Shown in pieces: positions 32,101 through 40,436 of a stretch of 51,027 nt of DNA. The stretch lies in assembly GCA_023433945.1 (NCBI GenBank), contig JAEYTP010000064.1:1-51027 (forward strand). The letters run 5' to 3'. The position numbers and the translations under genes were made by a program. Origin of the DNA: Bacillota bacterium (GTDB lineage: Bacteria > Bacillota > Clostridia > Acetivibrionales > DSM-1351). The notes under the pieces are model-generated. The model did no database searches and was not told the origin of the DNA. It saw nothing but the letters and a program-made list of their open reading frames with translations. Position 1 is the stretch's first letter. Every line of letters starts with the position of its first letter.

Positions 32101-32172
32101 GCAGACCAGGTATATAAAAAGCTTGAAAGTAAGCTAAGAATAGAAAGACAGCGAAAGGGCCTTTTTTCATAG
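29155..32172 (+). CDS. Large Asn-rich tandem-repeat protein of the CIS operon (candidate tape measure or scaffold)
   Basis: A 1005-aa protein with conserved-looking ends and a repetitive, polar, probably helical interior. The N-terminus reads GLSARLLSKYGYDISQFWDMAELAYLQQQAE. The C-terminus, ITKIADQVYKKLESKL followed by RIERQRKGL, matches a motif I associate with eCIS proteins encoded before the LysM gene. Residues ~115-210 hold four 26-aa repeats (SLALEHKTENYTD type) and residues ~391-532 about ten 12-aa repeats (NADIAANKTAFN type). Low hydrophobicity and long helical interior fit a length-determining or scaffolding part, but no known tape-measure domain is visible. The SD is weak (AGGA, 13 nt from ATG 29155); ATG 29167 is an alternative. 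Confidence 0.75.
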   Translation: MDSIMLLTFDIKTINKNIGIIDFGLSARLLSKYGYDISQFWDMAELAYLQQQAESGKLDNKAEDNYTVNYNNNISYNLNILLKILLSGSKDGSSLIRMINTSCAPISIINRNYSSSLALEHKNEHYTDINNQIVSSKVNNNSLALEHKTENYTDQNYQSKSSKVNNSSLVFKHITENFLNRSNKSSSFVVNNSSLALEHKTDNYILRNYARNFKSTKSNATMLEDSLVRGNAALILKNTANTNNANINIANSLHVDNGDLIQLENKKIDASSSRSIINIVKRNIWNISKDAFISNSSEIIMLKNVLENNGSIISKNAVSTQEHMNQIEYKDEANIVEQYLKNSSISQTFLSGSVLNSINKVYSMMKDNYINTKYILHTAAINQLLETYNRNANKTAFKTAFNNADIAANKTAFYNADIAANKTAFNNADIADNKTVIKYADTAANKTVIKYADIAADRAALKYADKAAEKSAVIAANRTTLSNADIAAEKSVVIAANRTTLSNAAIAADRTAFKNVDKADKTAIKTVIKAADITAYAEESLLGSNATNSIPELEYMVNNIGEENTAAIVEQQIRKNTFAKKVSMNTINHKLILENSLRSNLYKLTNKLFSQYFENAILTVDKFKEIETHTKEHDFKLLRHNSFERVDTNTNEIQKLIERSSNNTIINSISSNIVIDKNYMSLLKMVDKNSFKEESIHNYKFGKAIDVESMNVLSIKKENVRTNILSSIFNRKNKVENKVLNELHMLYRETSFEHMQTTQNIVKQMITAQKAINKYESDVNRYVEIHKEIKNIEDVVNNTSSSIELLKKTNNIPLANVNKSIQTEEKGIVSAIEEQLIALNRRIVHRKIDNQASIQQESISDTLARTQLKLLKSYKNILNSRLLTQSITGKKEMLQLLTNEEQSFRTNKNIEYLEDNETEMVFKDTTVEDIKEAQKHDASKSGIEFETEPTPTSFNVINENMEERISTSVDKPELEAVNITKIADQVYKKLESKLRIERQRKGLFS
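29498..29782 (+). repeat. 78-bp in-frame tandem repeat, 4 copies
   Basis: The motif TTGGCATTAGAGCAC recurs at 29503, 29581, 29659 (diverged) and 29737, an exact 78-bp period encoding 26-aa repeats. Confidence 0.9.
30325..30750 (+). repeat. 36-bp in-frame tandem repeat with 60-bp higher-order duplication
   Basis: About ten degenerate copies encoding NADIAANKTAFN-type 12-aa units. Two near-identical ~60-bp blocks (AAEKS[AV]VIAANRTTLSNA) sit at about 30551-30610 and 30614-30670. Ala is almost always encoded by GCT, so the copies arose recently by slippage. Confidence 0.9.
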
Positions 32173-32196
32173 TAGTATTTATAAGGAGTGAGAATC

Positions 32197-32889
32197 ATGG
32201 GGTTAGAAAAAGCAAAAATAATTTCCGGCAAAAAGCCAAATGAAAAAACTATGAATGTGTTGTTTAACCCAAGTGAATACGTTATATCAACTTCAAATTC
32301 CTACAAGGCCGAAACGGCACCAGGTACGAGTAATCTTATATTGCAGTTTATGAGAGGCGGTTCAAGTAGTCTTAGCATGACATTGTATTTCGATACATAT
32401 ACTCAAACGCCAGGAAAACAAGAAATTATGTCCAACCCTATGGCGACTATTAAAAAGGTGATTTCTGGAGACAAAGAGGATGTTAGAAAGTACACAGACC
32501 AGATATCCGATCTTATGAAGATTGATTCGGAAACACATTGTCCTCCTAATGTAACCTTTGCCTGGGGCTCATTAACGTTTAAGGCTGTTATTGAATCAGT
32601 TTCTGAATCTTATACAATGTTTTTACCTTCTGGAATACCAGTAAGGGCGAAGTTGGTAGTTAAGTTTAAAGGAACCAAAGAAGTAGTTAAGAATGCTAAG
32701 CAAAATGTTTTACATTCTCCTGACAGAACTAAGCAACGTTCAATGCGTGGCACAGACCAGTTGTGGAATATGGCTGGGGAGGAATATGATGATCCAACGT
32801 TATGGAGGGTTATAGCAAAAGAAAATGGAATTTTGAACCCACGAAAGGTAAAGCATGGTGCTGTACTTAAAGTGCCATCTATCACATAG
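32197..32889 (+). CDS. LysM-domain baseplate protein (gp53/Afp7-like)
   Basis: A 230-aa protein. The N-terminal ~170 residues match the tail LysM-associated family (KAKIISGKKPNEKTMNVLFNPSEYVISTSNSYK, then SLSMTLYFDTYT and PNVTFAWGSLTFKAVIESVSESYTMFLPSGIPVRAKL). A C-terminal LysM domain occupies ~180-230 (RGTDQLWNMAGEEYDDPTLWRVIAKENGI). In contractile tails this protein clamps hub to wedges or tube. ATG 32197 is 9 nt after AAGGAG; the ATG at 32188 is part of the SD region. It is followed 10 nt later by the hub gene. Confidence 0.93.
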   Translation: MGLEKAKIISGKKPNEKTMNVLFNPSEYVISTSNSYKAETAPGTSNLILQFMRGGSSSLSMTLYFDTYTQTPGKQEIMSNPMATIKKVISGDKEDVRKYTDQISDLMKIDSETHCPPNVTFAWGSLTFKAVIESVSESYTMFLPSGIPVRAKLVVKFKGTKEVVKNAKQNVLHSPDRTKQRSMRGTDQLWNMAGEEYDDPTLWRVIAKENGILNPRKVKHGAVLKVPSIT

Positions 32890-32899
32890 GAGCAAAGCT

Positions 32900-34000
32900 A
32901 TGGCTAAAGATTTGATGACAAATGAGAAATATACATATGATAGTTTATCTAAAAAATACTATGACTTTAAAGTGCCCACCTATAAGATAAACATTGACGG
33001 TAGCGAGCTTACAGAAGAAAAGTCAACTATTATTACTGAGCTGAAAGTAGAGCTTACTTGTGATAATGAGGCAAGTGGGTGTCAATTCATGGTTATGGGG
33101 GTATACAATCCATCTAAAAGAGCTTTCGATAAGTCTCTTGTAACAAAGTATTTTCAATTAGGCAAAAAGGTTACCGTAAGCTTAGGATATATAAAGACCG
33201 AGATGGTCTTTATGGGATATATTTCAGCGGTTACCACTAGTATTGGTGCTGAGATGGCTATGATTAGTGTTGAATGTACTGATGCAAAAGGATTAATGAT
33301 GAATAACCAGGTAATCGAGCAGAGAACCGAAACTAAATATAAGGATGTTATTTCGAGTATTTTGAGTAGCAATTCTTATGGAAGCTATAGCGCAGGAACA
33401 CAAGTAGATGATATAGAAACACCTCAAAAGAAGATTGAGATATATGGTGAAAGTGACTTTGATTTTCTTGTAAGATTGGCAAATAGGGTGAATTATGAAT
33501 TCTTTGTATGTCAGGGCAAAATATTTTTTAGAAAACCAATGCCTCTAAAAAGTCCAGTCTTAGAATTGGAATGGGGCATGAACCTTCTAGGGTTTGAAAA
33601 AAGATGCTCCCTAGAGGGACAGGTTCTTGAGCTAGAGGTGAGAAGTACAGATATTGACAAGGGAGCAGTAATCTCTGGAATTGCAAAATCTGATGAACAA
33701 TTTAGTAATGGACCTTCTGGAAAAAAAGCGTTAAAAAAAATTAAGAAGGTAATAGTTGATTCTTCTATTATATCTGAACAGGAGGCAACTAAAAGAGCAG
33801 AGGAGTTATTGAAAAGACTTAATGAGAGGTACACTCAGGTACAGATTAAGTGCGTGGGAATACCTGAAATAGTACCGGGAAGATTTATAAAGGTAAAGAA
33901 GCTTGGGGAAGGCCTTGAAGGTAACTATTACATAATAAGGGTAGTACACAGTGTATCCTCAGAGGAATACTCAACTACAATTGAAGCAAGGATGGCTTGA
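32900..34000 (+). CDS. Baseplate hub protein (phage late control gpD / T4 gp27-like)
   Basis: A 366-aa hub protein forming the trimeric adaptor between the tube and the spike. Recognisable features are YKINIDGSELTEEKSTIITELKVELTCDNEASGCQFMVMG, then KVTVSLGYIKTEMVFMGYISAVTTSIG, EIYGESDFDFLVRLANRVNYEFFVCQGKIFFRKP, and C-terminal PEIVPGRFIKVKKLGEGLEGNYYIIRVVHS. Here hub and spike are separate genes, whereas eCIS such as Afp have them fused in a VgrG-like protein. ATG 32900 follows AGGAG by 7 nt; the open frame extends upstream to 32855 without a plausible SD. Confidence 0.93.
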   Translation: MAKDLMTNEKYTYDSLSKKYYDFKVPTYKINIDGSELTEEKSTIITELKVELTCDNEASGCQFMVMGVYNPSKRAFDKSLVTKYFQLGKKVTVSLGYIKTEMVFMGYISAVTTSIGAEMAMISVECTDAKGLMMNNQVIEQRTETKYKDVISSILSSNSYGSYSAGTQVDDIETPQKKIEIYGESDFDFLVRLANRVNYEFFVCQGKIFFRKPMPLKSPVLELEWGMNLLGFEKRCSLEGQVLELEVRSTDIDKGAVISGIAKSDEQFSNGPSGKKALKKIKKVIVDSSIISEQEATKRAEELLKRLNERYTQVQIKCVGIPEIVPGRFIKVKKLGEGLEGNYYIIRVVHSVSSEEYSTTIEARMA

Positions 34001-34002
34001 TT

Positions 34003-34794
34003 ATGGGAATATACGATTTATTAGATGGTGCATTAACTAAAAGTGACAGAAGAAATGAAGCAGGTGAACCTGAAATACAGGGAGTTGTCATTGGTGTTGT
34101 GGTAGAGAATAACAATGATGATTTTAAAGGTATGGTAAAGGTTGAATTGTTGGTTAGAGAAGGTAAAAAAAATATAACTGATTGGATAAAGGTTGTTTCA
34201 CCATACGGCGGTACCAATTGGGGTATGTACAATATTCCCGAGGTCGGAGATGAGGTTCTGGTTGCTTTTGAACAGGGGAGCATACATAAGCCATTTGTTA
34301 TAGGCAGTATATATATGGCTGACAACAAGATGGTTAATAAAGCATACAACAAGGAAAACAACATAAAAAGCATAAGAACCAGGGGCGGGCATGAAATAGT
34401 ATTTTATGACCAGGATGACAGCCAGTATATAGATGTAAAAACTCCTAAAAAGATTAATTTAAGACTTGACGATAAAAAAAACAAAATTACTCTAACCGAT
34501 GCGGACAGCAAAAACCTAATTGAAATTGATATAGAAAATTCAAAAATTACAATACAGGGAGAGTCAAAAATCTTACTAAACAGTAATTCATCTAAGATAA
34601 GCATAGAAGGGGACTCTAACAATATTACAGCTAAAAGCTCTAATATCAAAATAGAAGGAAGTAATTCAATTAAGCTTAAGGCACAGTCAATTGATATTGA
34701 TGCTGGAATGTTGAATGTAAAGGCTTCAAATGTAATGAATCTAAAAAGTGACGGCGTTGCAAATGTAAAGGGAGCTGTAGTCAAGATAAATTAG
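34003..34794 (+). CDS. Spike protein (gpV/gp5-like OB fold plus beta-helix)
   Basis: A 263-aa central spike. Residues ~20-105 form the OB-fold (IQGVVIGVVVENNNDDFKGMVKVELL, WIKVVSPYGGTNWGMYNIPEVGDEVLVAFEQGSIHKPFVIGSIY). Then RTRGGHEIVFYDQDDSQYIDVKTP is followed by ~120 residues of short beta repeats (ENSKITIQGESKILLNSNSSKISIEGDSN), as expected for a triple-stranded beta-helix needle. It needs a PAAR-type tip, presumably the DUF4280 protein at 7328-7714. AAGGATGG lies 8 nt before ATG 34003. The previous stop abuts within 3 nt. Confidence 0.93.
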   Translation: MGIYDLLDGALTKSDRRNEAGEPEIQGVVIGVVVENNNDDFKGMVKVELLVREGKKNITDWIKVVSPYGGTNWGMYNIPEVGDEVLVAFEQGSIHKPFVIGSIYMADNKMVNKAYNKENNIKSIRTRGGHEIVFYDQDDSQYIDVKTPKKINLRLDDKKNKITLTDADSKNLIEIDIENSKITIQGESKILLNSNSSKISIEGDSNNITAKSSNIKIEGSNSIKLKAQSIDIDAGMLNVKASNVMNLKSDGVANVKGAVVKIN

Positions 34795-34829
34795 TTAATT
34801 TGTAACCACAAGTTTGGGAGGCAGAATTT

Positions 34830-35243
34830 ATGGCAGATACAAATGATTTTCTAGGCAGGGGATGGAAGTTTCCACCTGAAATAGACAAGAGCACAGGTAG
34901 ATTCAAGCTTGTAAGCTATGAGGAAGATATCAAAGAGGCCATATACATAATTATAATGACTAGGTATCGTGAGAGAATTATGATGCCTGATTTTGGTTCA
35001 AATATCCATGAATATGTTTTCTCAAAACCTGATGTCACTATGTTAAATCTTTTAAAGCAGGACATAGAGGAGGCTCTAGTACTTTGGGAGCCGAGAATTA
35101 TTGATGTGGAAGTTGATGTATCGTATGACAAAGTGGATGGGGCAAGGCTCAATATTGAAATTAATTATACTGCAAGGGCCACCAATAACCCATTCAATCT
35201 TGTTTATCCGTTTTATATAAATGAAGGAGTCGGAGAGAAATAG
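34830..35243 (+). CDS. gp25/GpW-family baseplate wedge protein
   Basis: A 137-aa wedge protein that nucleates sheath assembly at the baseplate. The canonical gp25 core is present: FLGRGWKFPPEIDKSTGRFKLVSYEEDIKEAIYIIIMTRYRERIMMPDFGSNIHEYVF, containing the LGTxxGERxxxPxFG-like motif (TRYRERIMMPDFGS). It is followed by EALVLWEPRIIDVEVDV. GGGAGG precedes the ATG. It sits between spike and baseplate J, the usual order. Confidence 0.95.
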   Translation: MADTNDFLGRGWKFPPEIDKSTGRFKLVSYEEDIKEAIYIIIMTRYRERIMMPDFGSNIHEYVFSKPDVTMLNLLKQDIEEALVLWEPRIIDVEVDVSYDKVDGARLNIEINYTARATNNPFNLVYPFYINEGVGEK

Positions 35244-35245
35244 GG

Positions 35246-38200
35246 GTGAATCTTTTGAATATACCAAAAATAGATGATAGAAGCAGAAAAGATATACTTG
35301 ATGCTATAGCAAAATTGGCAAGTAGCTATACTCCAGAATGGCGCTTTACTGAAAACAACCCAGATATAGGATCTGTTCTTGCACTTATTTTTGCAGATAT
35401 GTTTGAAGGTACCGTTAAAAGATTTAATAATGTACTTTATAAACATCATATAGCCTTTCTTAATAATCTAGATATAGGTATAAAGCCTTCCGTTCCGGCG
35501 AAAGGCATTGTTTGCTTTGAACAATCAGCGAACTTTATCTCGGGAGTTTATGTTCCGTCAAAAACAAAGCTTTTGGCAAACTCAGGTGATATGACAGAAA
35601 GCATGGTTTTTGAAACACAGCAAAGTGTGTTTGTTACCCCTGCGGCTATAAAGAGTATCATATATGAATCTCCAAAGAGGGATACTATTTCAGTTTTATA
35701 CCATTCAGAAAATAACAACCAAGAAGATAACGATTTAAAAGAACAAAGGCTGAGACTCTTTGATTCTAATTTTGGTACAAACATACAAAGCCACTTTTTT
35801 GCCCTTTCTCACAATTCAGTACTGAATGTGGGCAAAGATAGTCATATTAAGGTTACATTTAGCGTAGCAAATGATGACAGTTATAAGCTCAAGGAGCTTC
35901 TTACTTTCTTAGCGGATGATACTGCAGTGAAGTGGGTTTATAATTCAATGGGAGAATGGTTGAATTTTGAAAGTGTAAGCATAAAGGACGATGCAATTAT
36001 TTTAGCAGGAAACCATCAGGATATTACACCAGTCGAGTTTGACGGAAGCTCAGGATGTTGGATTGGTTGCCAGGCAATAAATCTAGGTAGTATTCAAAAA
36101 CTAGAGGCTTGTGATATTAGAGTAAGAACTCAAAGAGATAGTATTGAGCCAGAATTTATATATGTAGATGATGTAGAACAGCAAAATAGTGAGTTCTCAC
36201 CTTTTGGTAATGAACTAGAGCTATATAAGGAATGCTATATCGCTTGCGAGAAGGCTTTTTGCAAGAAACAGGCAAACATCAATCTCTCATTTGATTTAAA
36301 GTATTCTATAGTCGAAAAGATACCAGATAAAATCGATGAGCACGTTAACTGGAAGCTCATTATGAAAAAGCGCTATGAAGCATATCAAGCTAGTATTGAG
36401 GACGTGGTGTGCGATAGTGTTGTATGGGAATATTGGAATGGTCTTGGATGGGCAAGGCTTGATATTTCAGAAGATCAGGATTTTATTTTTAATGCCTCAA
36501 AGAAAGGCAAAATAAATTTATCTTTCAAATGCCCTGATAATTTTAGCCACATTGTAATAAATGCCTATGAGACATTATGGATTAGAGTTAGATTGATAAA
36601 TGCGAAAAATATATACAGAAATTATACAAGGCAACATGTACCGCAGATCTCAAATTTACAATTGAGCTATTCTTATGATGAGATTGGTTTAAAGCCTGAG
36701 GCGTTATATACAATTAATAATACAATAGCTGAAAACAAGACCTCTGAATTATGGGAGAATAAGTTTGGTAGGATAGAGTTGTTTAAAGCGGCGGATGAAT
36801 TAAGTAAAAATGCTATTTACTTCGCTCTTGATAAATATCCTGAGGGGTCTCCCATGAATATATTTTTTAATATTGATGGTACCCAAAGGGACGAAATACC
36901 TTCCTTGGAATGGGAGTATTATGATGGCTCTGGAAAATGGAAGGAGCTTAAAATTTCTGACAGAACCAATAATCTTTCTGATCCAGGAATTGTTACATAT
37001 ATTATTCCAAATGATTTTAAGAAAAATGAAATGTATGGAATCAGTGGATATTGGTTTAGGGCACTCGATGTAGATAACAAGTATAATAATGTAAGCACAT
37101 ATCCCGAAATAAGTGGAATATATACAAATGCTGCACAAATTTTAAATGAGGATACCTCAGAAGAAGAAGTATTTTTTATTGAAGAGAGGATACCAAGTTT
37201 TGAACTTAACTTAACAAAACAAAATATTCTTGAACTTACAGTTATGGTTAATGAACATGAGGTTGATATACATTCTAGTTCTATAACTAATTTGACCAGT
37301 GTAATTGATAGAGATGCCTATGGGAACATTAGTGGACTTTGGATCAAGTGGACAGAGGTTGACAATTTTATAAACTCTGAGGCAGGGGATAGGCATTACG
37401 TCGTAGATAGAGTAAATGGAAAAATAATTTTTGGTGATGGAATCCATGGGATGCTTTTACCAAAACGTTCTGATGAAGCCGTTAAGGTGAATTATACTAC
37501 TGGTGGCGGGAGAAGAGGCAATCTTGCAATCGGGGGGATAAATAGATTGGCAGATGCTATGAGATTTATCGGGAATGTCTACAATCCGGTTTCAACTTTC
37601 GGAGGGACGGATTTTGAAAATGTAGATCAAGCTATAAAAAGAGGTGCTGACATTTTCAAGCATTGCAATCGTGCAGTTACTGAACAGGATTATGAGGCAC
37701 TAGCAATGGAGGCTTCACGTAGCATTGCAAAACTGAAATGCGTCTCTAATGTTGACAGAGAGGGCAATTTTACACCAGGAAGGATTAACGTTGCCATTGT
37801 GCTTGAGGAATATCAAAAGGGTAGGGGCCTGTTTTTAAGCCAAAAGGACAAAATACAGAATTTCTTGATTGAGCGATCAAACTGTACAGTTGATAAAGAT
37901 ATGATAAAAGTGATTGAGCCTGTGTATATGAGAATATCCACAAAGCTTTGGCTTAGAGCAAGTATAAATGATGAGATATATGATATACAGAGAACAATAC
38001 GAGAAAAGATTACTGAGTTTATTGACCCACTACATGGTAATTTTGGCAAAACGGGATGGAATATTGGAGAATTACCCAATAAGGTACAGCTAAATTCCTT
38101 CATTAAGTCTCTCAATTTAAGGTGTATTATTGAAAACCTGATAGTTACTGTATCTAATAAAGAAGATTCTGACAATATAGAAACAGATATAGCAGAGCTA

Positions 38201-38263
38201 AGCTATAACCCATTTTACTTAGGTATTAACGGGATACATGACATAATAATAACCTACCAGTAA
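35246..38263 (+). CDS. Baseplate J-like wedge protein 1 (gp6/Afp11-like)
   Basis: A 1005-aa large wedge protein. The start resembles family members (NIPKIDDRSRKDILDAIAKLASSYTPEWRFTENNPDIGSVLALIFADMFEG). The baseplate-J core lies toward the C-terminus: RHYVVDRVNGKIIFGDGIHGMLLP, VNYTTGGGRRGNLAIGGINRL, GGTDFENVDQAIKRGADIFKHCNRAVTEQDYEALAMEASRSIAKLKC. The ~400 middle residues contain repeated beta domains (VWEYWNGLGWARLDISED, EWEYYDGSGKWKELK). Start is GTG 35246 or TTG 35255; both have SD-like sequences, and family alignments allow either. Confidence 0.93.
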   Translation: MNLLNIPKIDDRSRKDILDAIAKLASSYTPEWRFTENNPDIGSVLALIFADMFEGTVKRFNNVLYKHHIAFLNNLDIGIKPSVPAKGIVCFEQSANFISGVYVPSKTKLLANSGDMTESMVFETQQSVFVTPAAIKSIIYESPKRDTISVLYHSENNNQEDNDLKEQRLRLFDSNFGTNIQSHFFALSHNSVLNVGKDSHIKVTFSVANDDSYKLKELLTFLADDTAVKWVYNSMGEWLNFESVSIKDDAIILAGNHQDITPVEFDGSSGCWIGCQAINLGSIQKLEACDIRVRTQRDSIEPEFIYVDDVEQQNSEFSPFGNELELYKECYIACEKAFCKKQANINLSFDLKYSIVEKIPDKIDEHVNWKLIMKKRYEAYQASIEDVVCDSVVWEYWNGLGWARLDISEDQDFIFNASKKGKINLSFKCPDNFSHIVINAYETLWIRVRLINAKNIYRNYTRQHVPQISNLQLSYSYDEIGLKPEALYTINNTIAENKTSELWENKFGRIELFKAADELSKNAIYFALDKYPEGSPMNIFFNIDGTQRDEIPSLEWEYYDGSGKWKELKISDRTNNLSDPGIVTYIIPNDFKKNEMYGISGYWFRALDVDNKYNNVSTYPEISGIYTNAAQILNEDTSEEEVFFIEERIPSFELNLTKQNILELTVMVNEHEVDIHSSSITNLTSVIDRDAYGNISGLWIKWTEVDNFINSEAGDRHYVVDRVNGKIIFGDGIHGMLLPKRSDEAVKVNYTTGGGRRGNLAIGGINRLADAMRFIGNVYNPVSTFGGTDFENVDQAIKRGADIFKHCNRAVTEQDYEALAMEASRSIAKLKCVSNVDREGNFTPGRINVAIVLEEYQKGRGLFLSQKDKIQNFLIERSNCTVDKDMIKVIEPVYMRISTKLWLRASINDEIYDIQRTIREKITEFIDPLHGNFGKTGWNIGELPNKVQLNSFIKSLNLRCIIENLIVTVSNKEDSDNIETDIAELSYNPFYLGINGIHDIIITYQ

Positions 38264-38281
38264 TTAAGACAGGAGGAGAAT

Positions 38282-40429
38282 ATGCTTCCATTACCGATAC
38301 TAGATAACGAAAAATATGAAGATATATTATTAGAGGCTAAAAGGCAGATACCAGCGCTTACTAAAGAATGGACCGACTTTAACTACCATGACCCAGGTAT
38401 TACAATGCTTCAAATGTTGGCATGGCTAAAGGAGATGCAACAGTATTATCTTGATAGCATAGGTGATGTTCATAGATTGAAGTACCTAAAACTTCTGAAT
38501 TATCTACCGAAAAATGCTAAAGCGGCTACTGTTCAGTTTCAGATTGGCAATGTCAGCACCAACTTATATATACCTAAGGGTACAAAGATTGATGCGCAAG
38601 GTGTAATATTCCAGACAGATAAGAGAGTTCATTTACTTGCAAATGCTATAAAGAGTGTACAAAGCTGTATAAATGAAAAGTACCAAGATATTTCTCACGT
38701 TTTAGATACTAACTCAAGTCTGGCGGAGTTTTTGTTCGGTAAAAAGCCTATTGCAAATAATTGCTTTATACTGGGGTATAATAAGGCACTGCCTGCAAAT
38801 GAGATTAATAAATTTTACATAGAACTAGCGCACAATGGTATAAAGAGAAATGCTGTAACAGACACAGCCATGATTCCACTTGCTGAGTTAAAGTGGGAAT
38901 ACTGGAATGGCACATCATGGGAAGAGATAAATGTTCTAAAAGACGAAACGATATCTCTTATACAAAGTGGATACATAGAGTTTTGTATTCCAAGCCAAAT
39001 GGCTGCTAGCAGTGAAGGATTATATAATGAGGAATTGTACTGGATAAAGTGTACTTTAATTAAAAGTAACTATGATGTATCTCCTAGACTGGAGAGCATT
39101 AATATAAATTCAGTGCAAGCAGAACAAAAGAACACTCTAAGTGAGGTTCTAGAATTTGATAGCAATGGTGAAAGTACGCAAAGCTTTTTGCTTGATACAT
39201 ATCTTTGCGCAACTGGCACTATTATCGTTCAGGTAAAGGATAATAGAAACCTTTGGAAGGATATTGATAATTTCCAAATCAGTGATGCTGATGATATGGG
39301 ATTATTATTGGTTATTTTCTCGGATGAAGCAATACCCAAAGGTGTAGGCAATGTAAGGGTAATTGCGATTAGTGATGAATATAAAAATCAGAATATATTG
39401 GGGAGTTGTAATGGCTTCTCCGGAGAAAAATTTAATGTAAATGTTACTGACATAGTATATGATGACTTTTTGCTTCAAGTAGGTTTTGAAGATAGAGGCC
39501 AGCTACTATGGGAGGATTGGCATAAAACAGAAGATATCTTTCTTGTAGATCATGGTAGCAAAGCATATGTGTTAAATGCAAATACTGGTGAGATAGTATT
39601 TGGTGACGGAGAAAATGGACTACTTCCTTATCAGGGCGTAAATAATATAAGAGTTATCGGGTTAAGCGTATCAAAAGGTGCTCAAGGAAATATTAAGGAT
39701 GGAGAGGCATCATTTATTTTTAACAACGATACTGAAACGCAGACTCGTATAAGTGAGCTTTATGTAAAAAATTACAAATGTGCCGAAGGTGGGACAAATG
39801 CCGAAACAATAGAAGCTGCTGTATTGAGGTTTAGAAAGGATTTTACAAAAGTAAGCAGAGCAATTACCGAAGAAGACTTTATACATATAGTAAAAAGCAC
39901 TCCGGGATTAATCATTGATAAGGTTAATGCTATCCCTGGATATGTTCTTAAGAATGGCTCACTTGTAAAAAGTACAGAAGGAAATTGTATAACGCTAGTG
40001 GTTAAACCGTATTCAGATCAGACAGGAGAGCCTACTTTAAATGGTGCCTATATAGAGAACATACGCGCACAGATAAATAGGTACAGGCTTGTTAGTACTG
40101 AGGTGAATATTACATCTCCTAAGTATATTGGAATAAATGTTTATTGTAAGTTAGTTACTAAGACGTATTACAAAGATGTCAAAGCTATGCTGGGTCAGTT
40201 TATTAGCAATGAGCTGGATGCAGTATATGGGAAAAGAAATCTCGGACAGAGTGTTGAATATGGTGATATTTACGGCAAATTGAAGTCCTTGGATTGTGTA
40301 AATAATATTTTGAGTCTTTCTCTTGAATCGACTACCACTGGAGCTATAAAAAATTCAGATGGTGATATTATTATACCTCCAGACGGACTTACTTACCTAA
40401 ATAATTACGAATTTGATATAAAGGAATGA
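38282..40429 (+). CDS. Baseplate J-like wedge protein 2 (gp6/gp7-like, Afp12-type)
   Basis: A 715-aa second wedge protein, partner of the preceding one. Motifs are PILDNEKYEDILLEAKRQIPALTKEWTDFNYHDPGITMLQMLAWLKEMQQYYLD at the N-terminus. Next come KWEYWNGTSWEEINVLKDET (the same domain type as in its neighbour), AYVLNANTGEIVFGDGENGLLP, and a C-terminal J core with CAEGGTNAETIEAAVLRFRKDFTKVSRAITEEDFIHIVKSTPG. AGGAGG precedes the ATG. Its two-domain arrangement mirrors the gp6 family heterodimer of contractile tails. Confidence 0.93.
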   Translation: MLPLPILDNEKYEDILLEAKRQIPALTKEWTDFNYHDPGITMLQMLAWLKEMQQYYLDSIGDVHRLKYLKLLNYLPKNAKAATVQFQIGNVSTNLYIPKGTKIDAQGVIFQTDKRVHLLANAIKSVQSCINEKYQDISHVLDTNSSLAEFLFGKKPIANNCFILGYNKALPANEINKFYIELAHNGIKRNAVTDTAMIPLAELKWEYWNGTSWEEINVLKDETISLIQSGYIEFCIPSQMAASSEGLYNEELYWIKCTLIKSNYDVSPRLESININSVQAEQKNTLSEVLEFDSNGESTQSFLLDTYLCATGTIIVQVKDNRNLWKDIDNFQISDADDMGLLLVIFSDEAIPKGVGNVRVIAISDEYKNQNILGSCNGFSGEKFNVNVTDIVYDDFLLQVGFEDRGQLLWEDWHKTEDIFLVDHGSKAYVLNANTGEIVFGDGENGLLPYQGVNNIRVIGLSVSKGAQGNIKDGEASFIFNNDTETQTRISELYVKNYKCAEGGTNAETIEAAVLRFRKDFTKVSRAITEEDFIHIVKSTPGLIIDKVNAIPGYVLKNGSLVKSTEGNCITLVVKPYSDQTGEPTLNGAYIENIRAQINRYRLVSTEVNITSPKYIGINVYCKLVTKTYYKDVKAMLGQFISNELDAVYGKRNLGQSVEYGDIYGKLKSLDCVNNILSLSLESTTTGAIKNSDGDIIIPPDGLTYLNNYEFDIKE

Positions 40430-40436
40430 TTAACCT

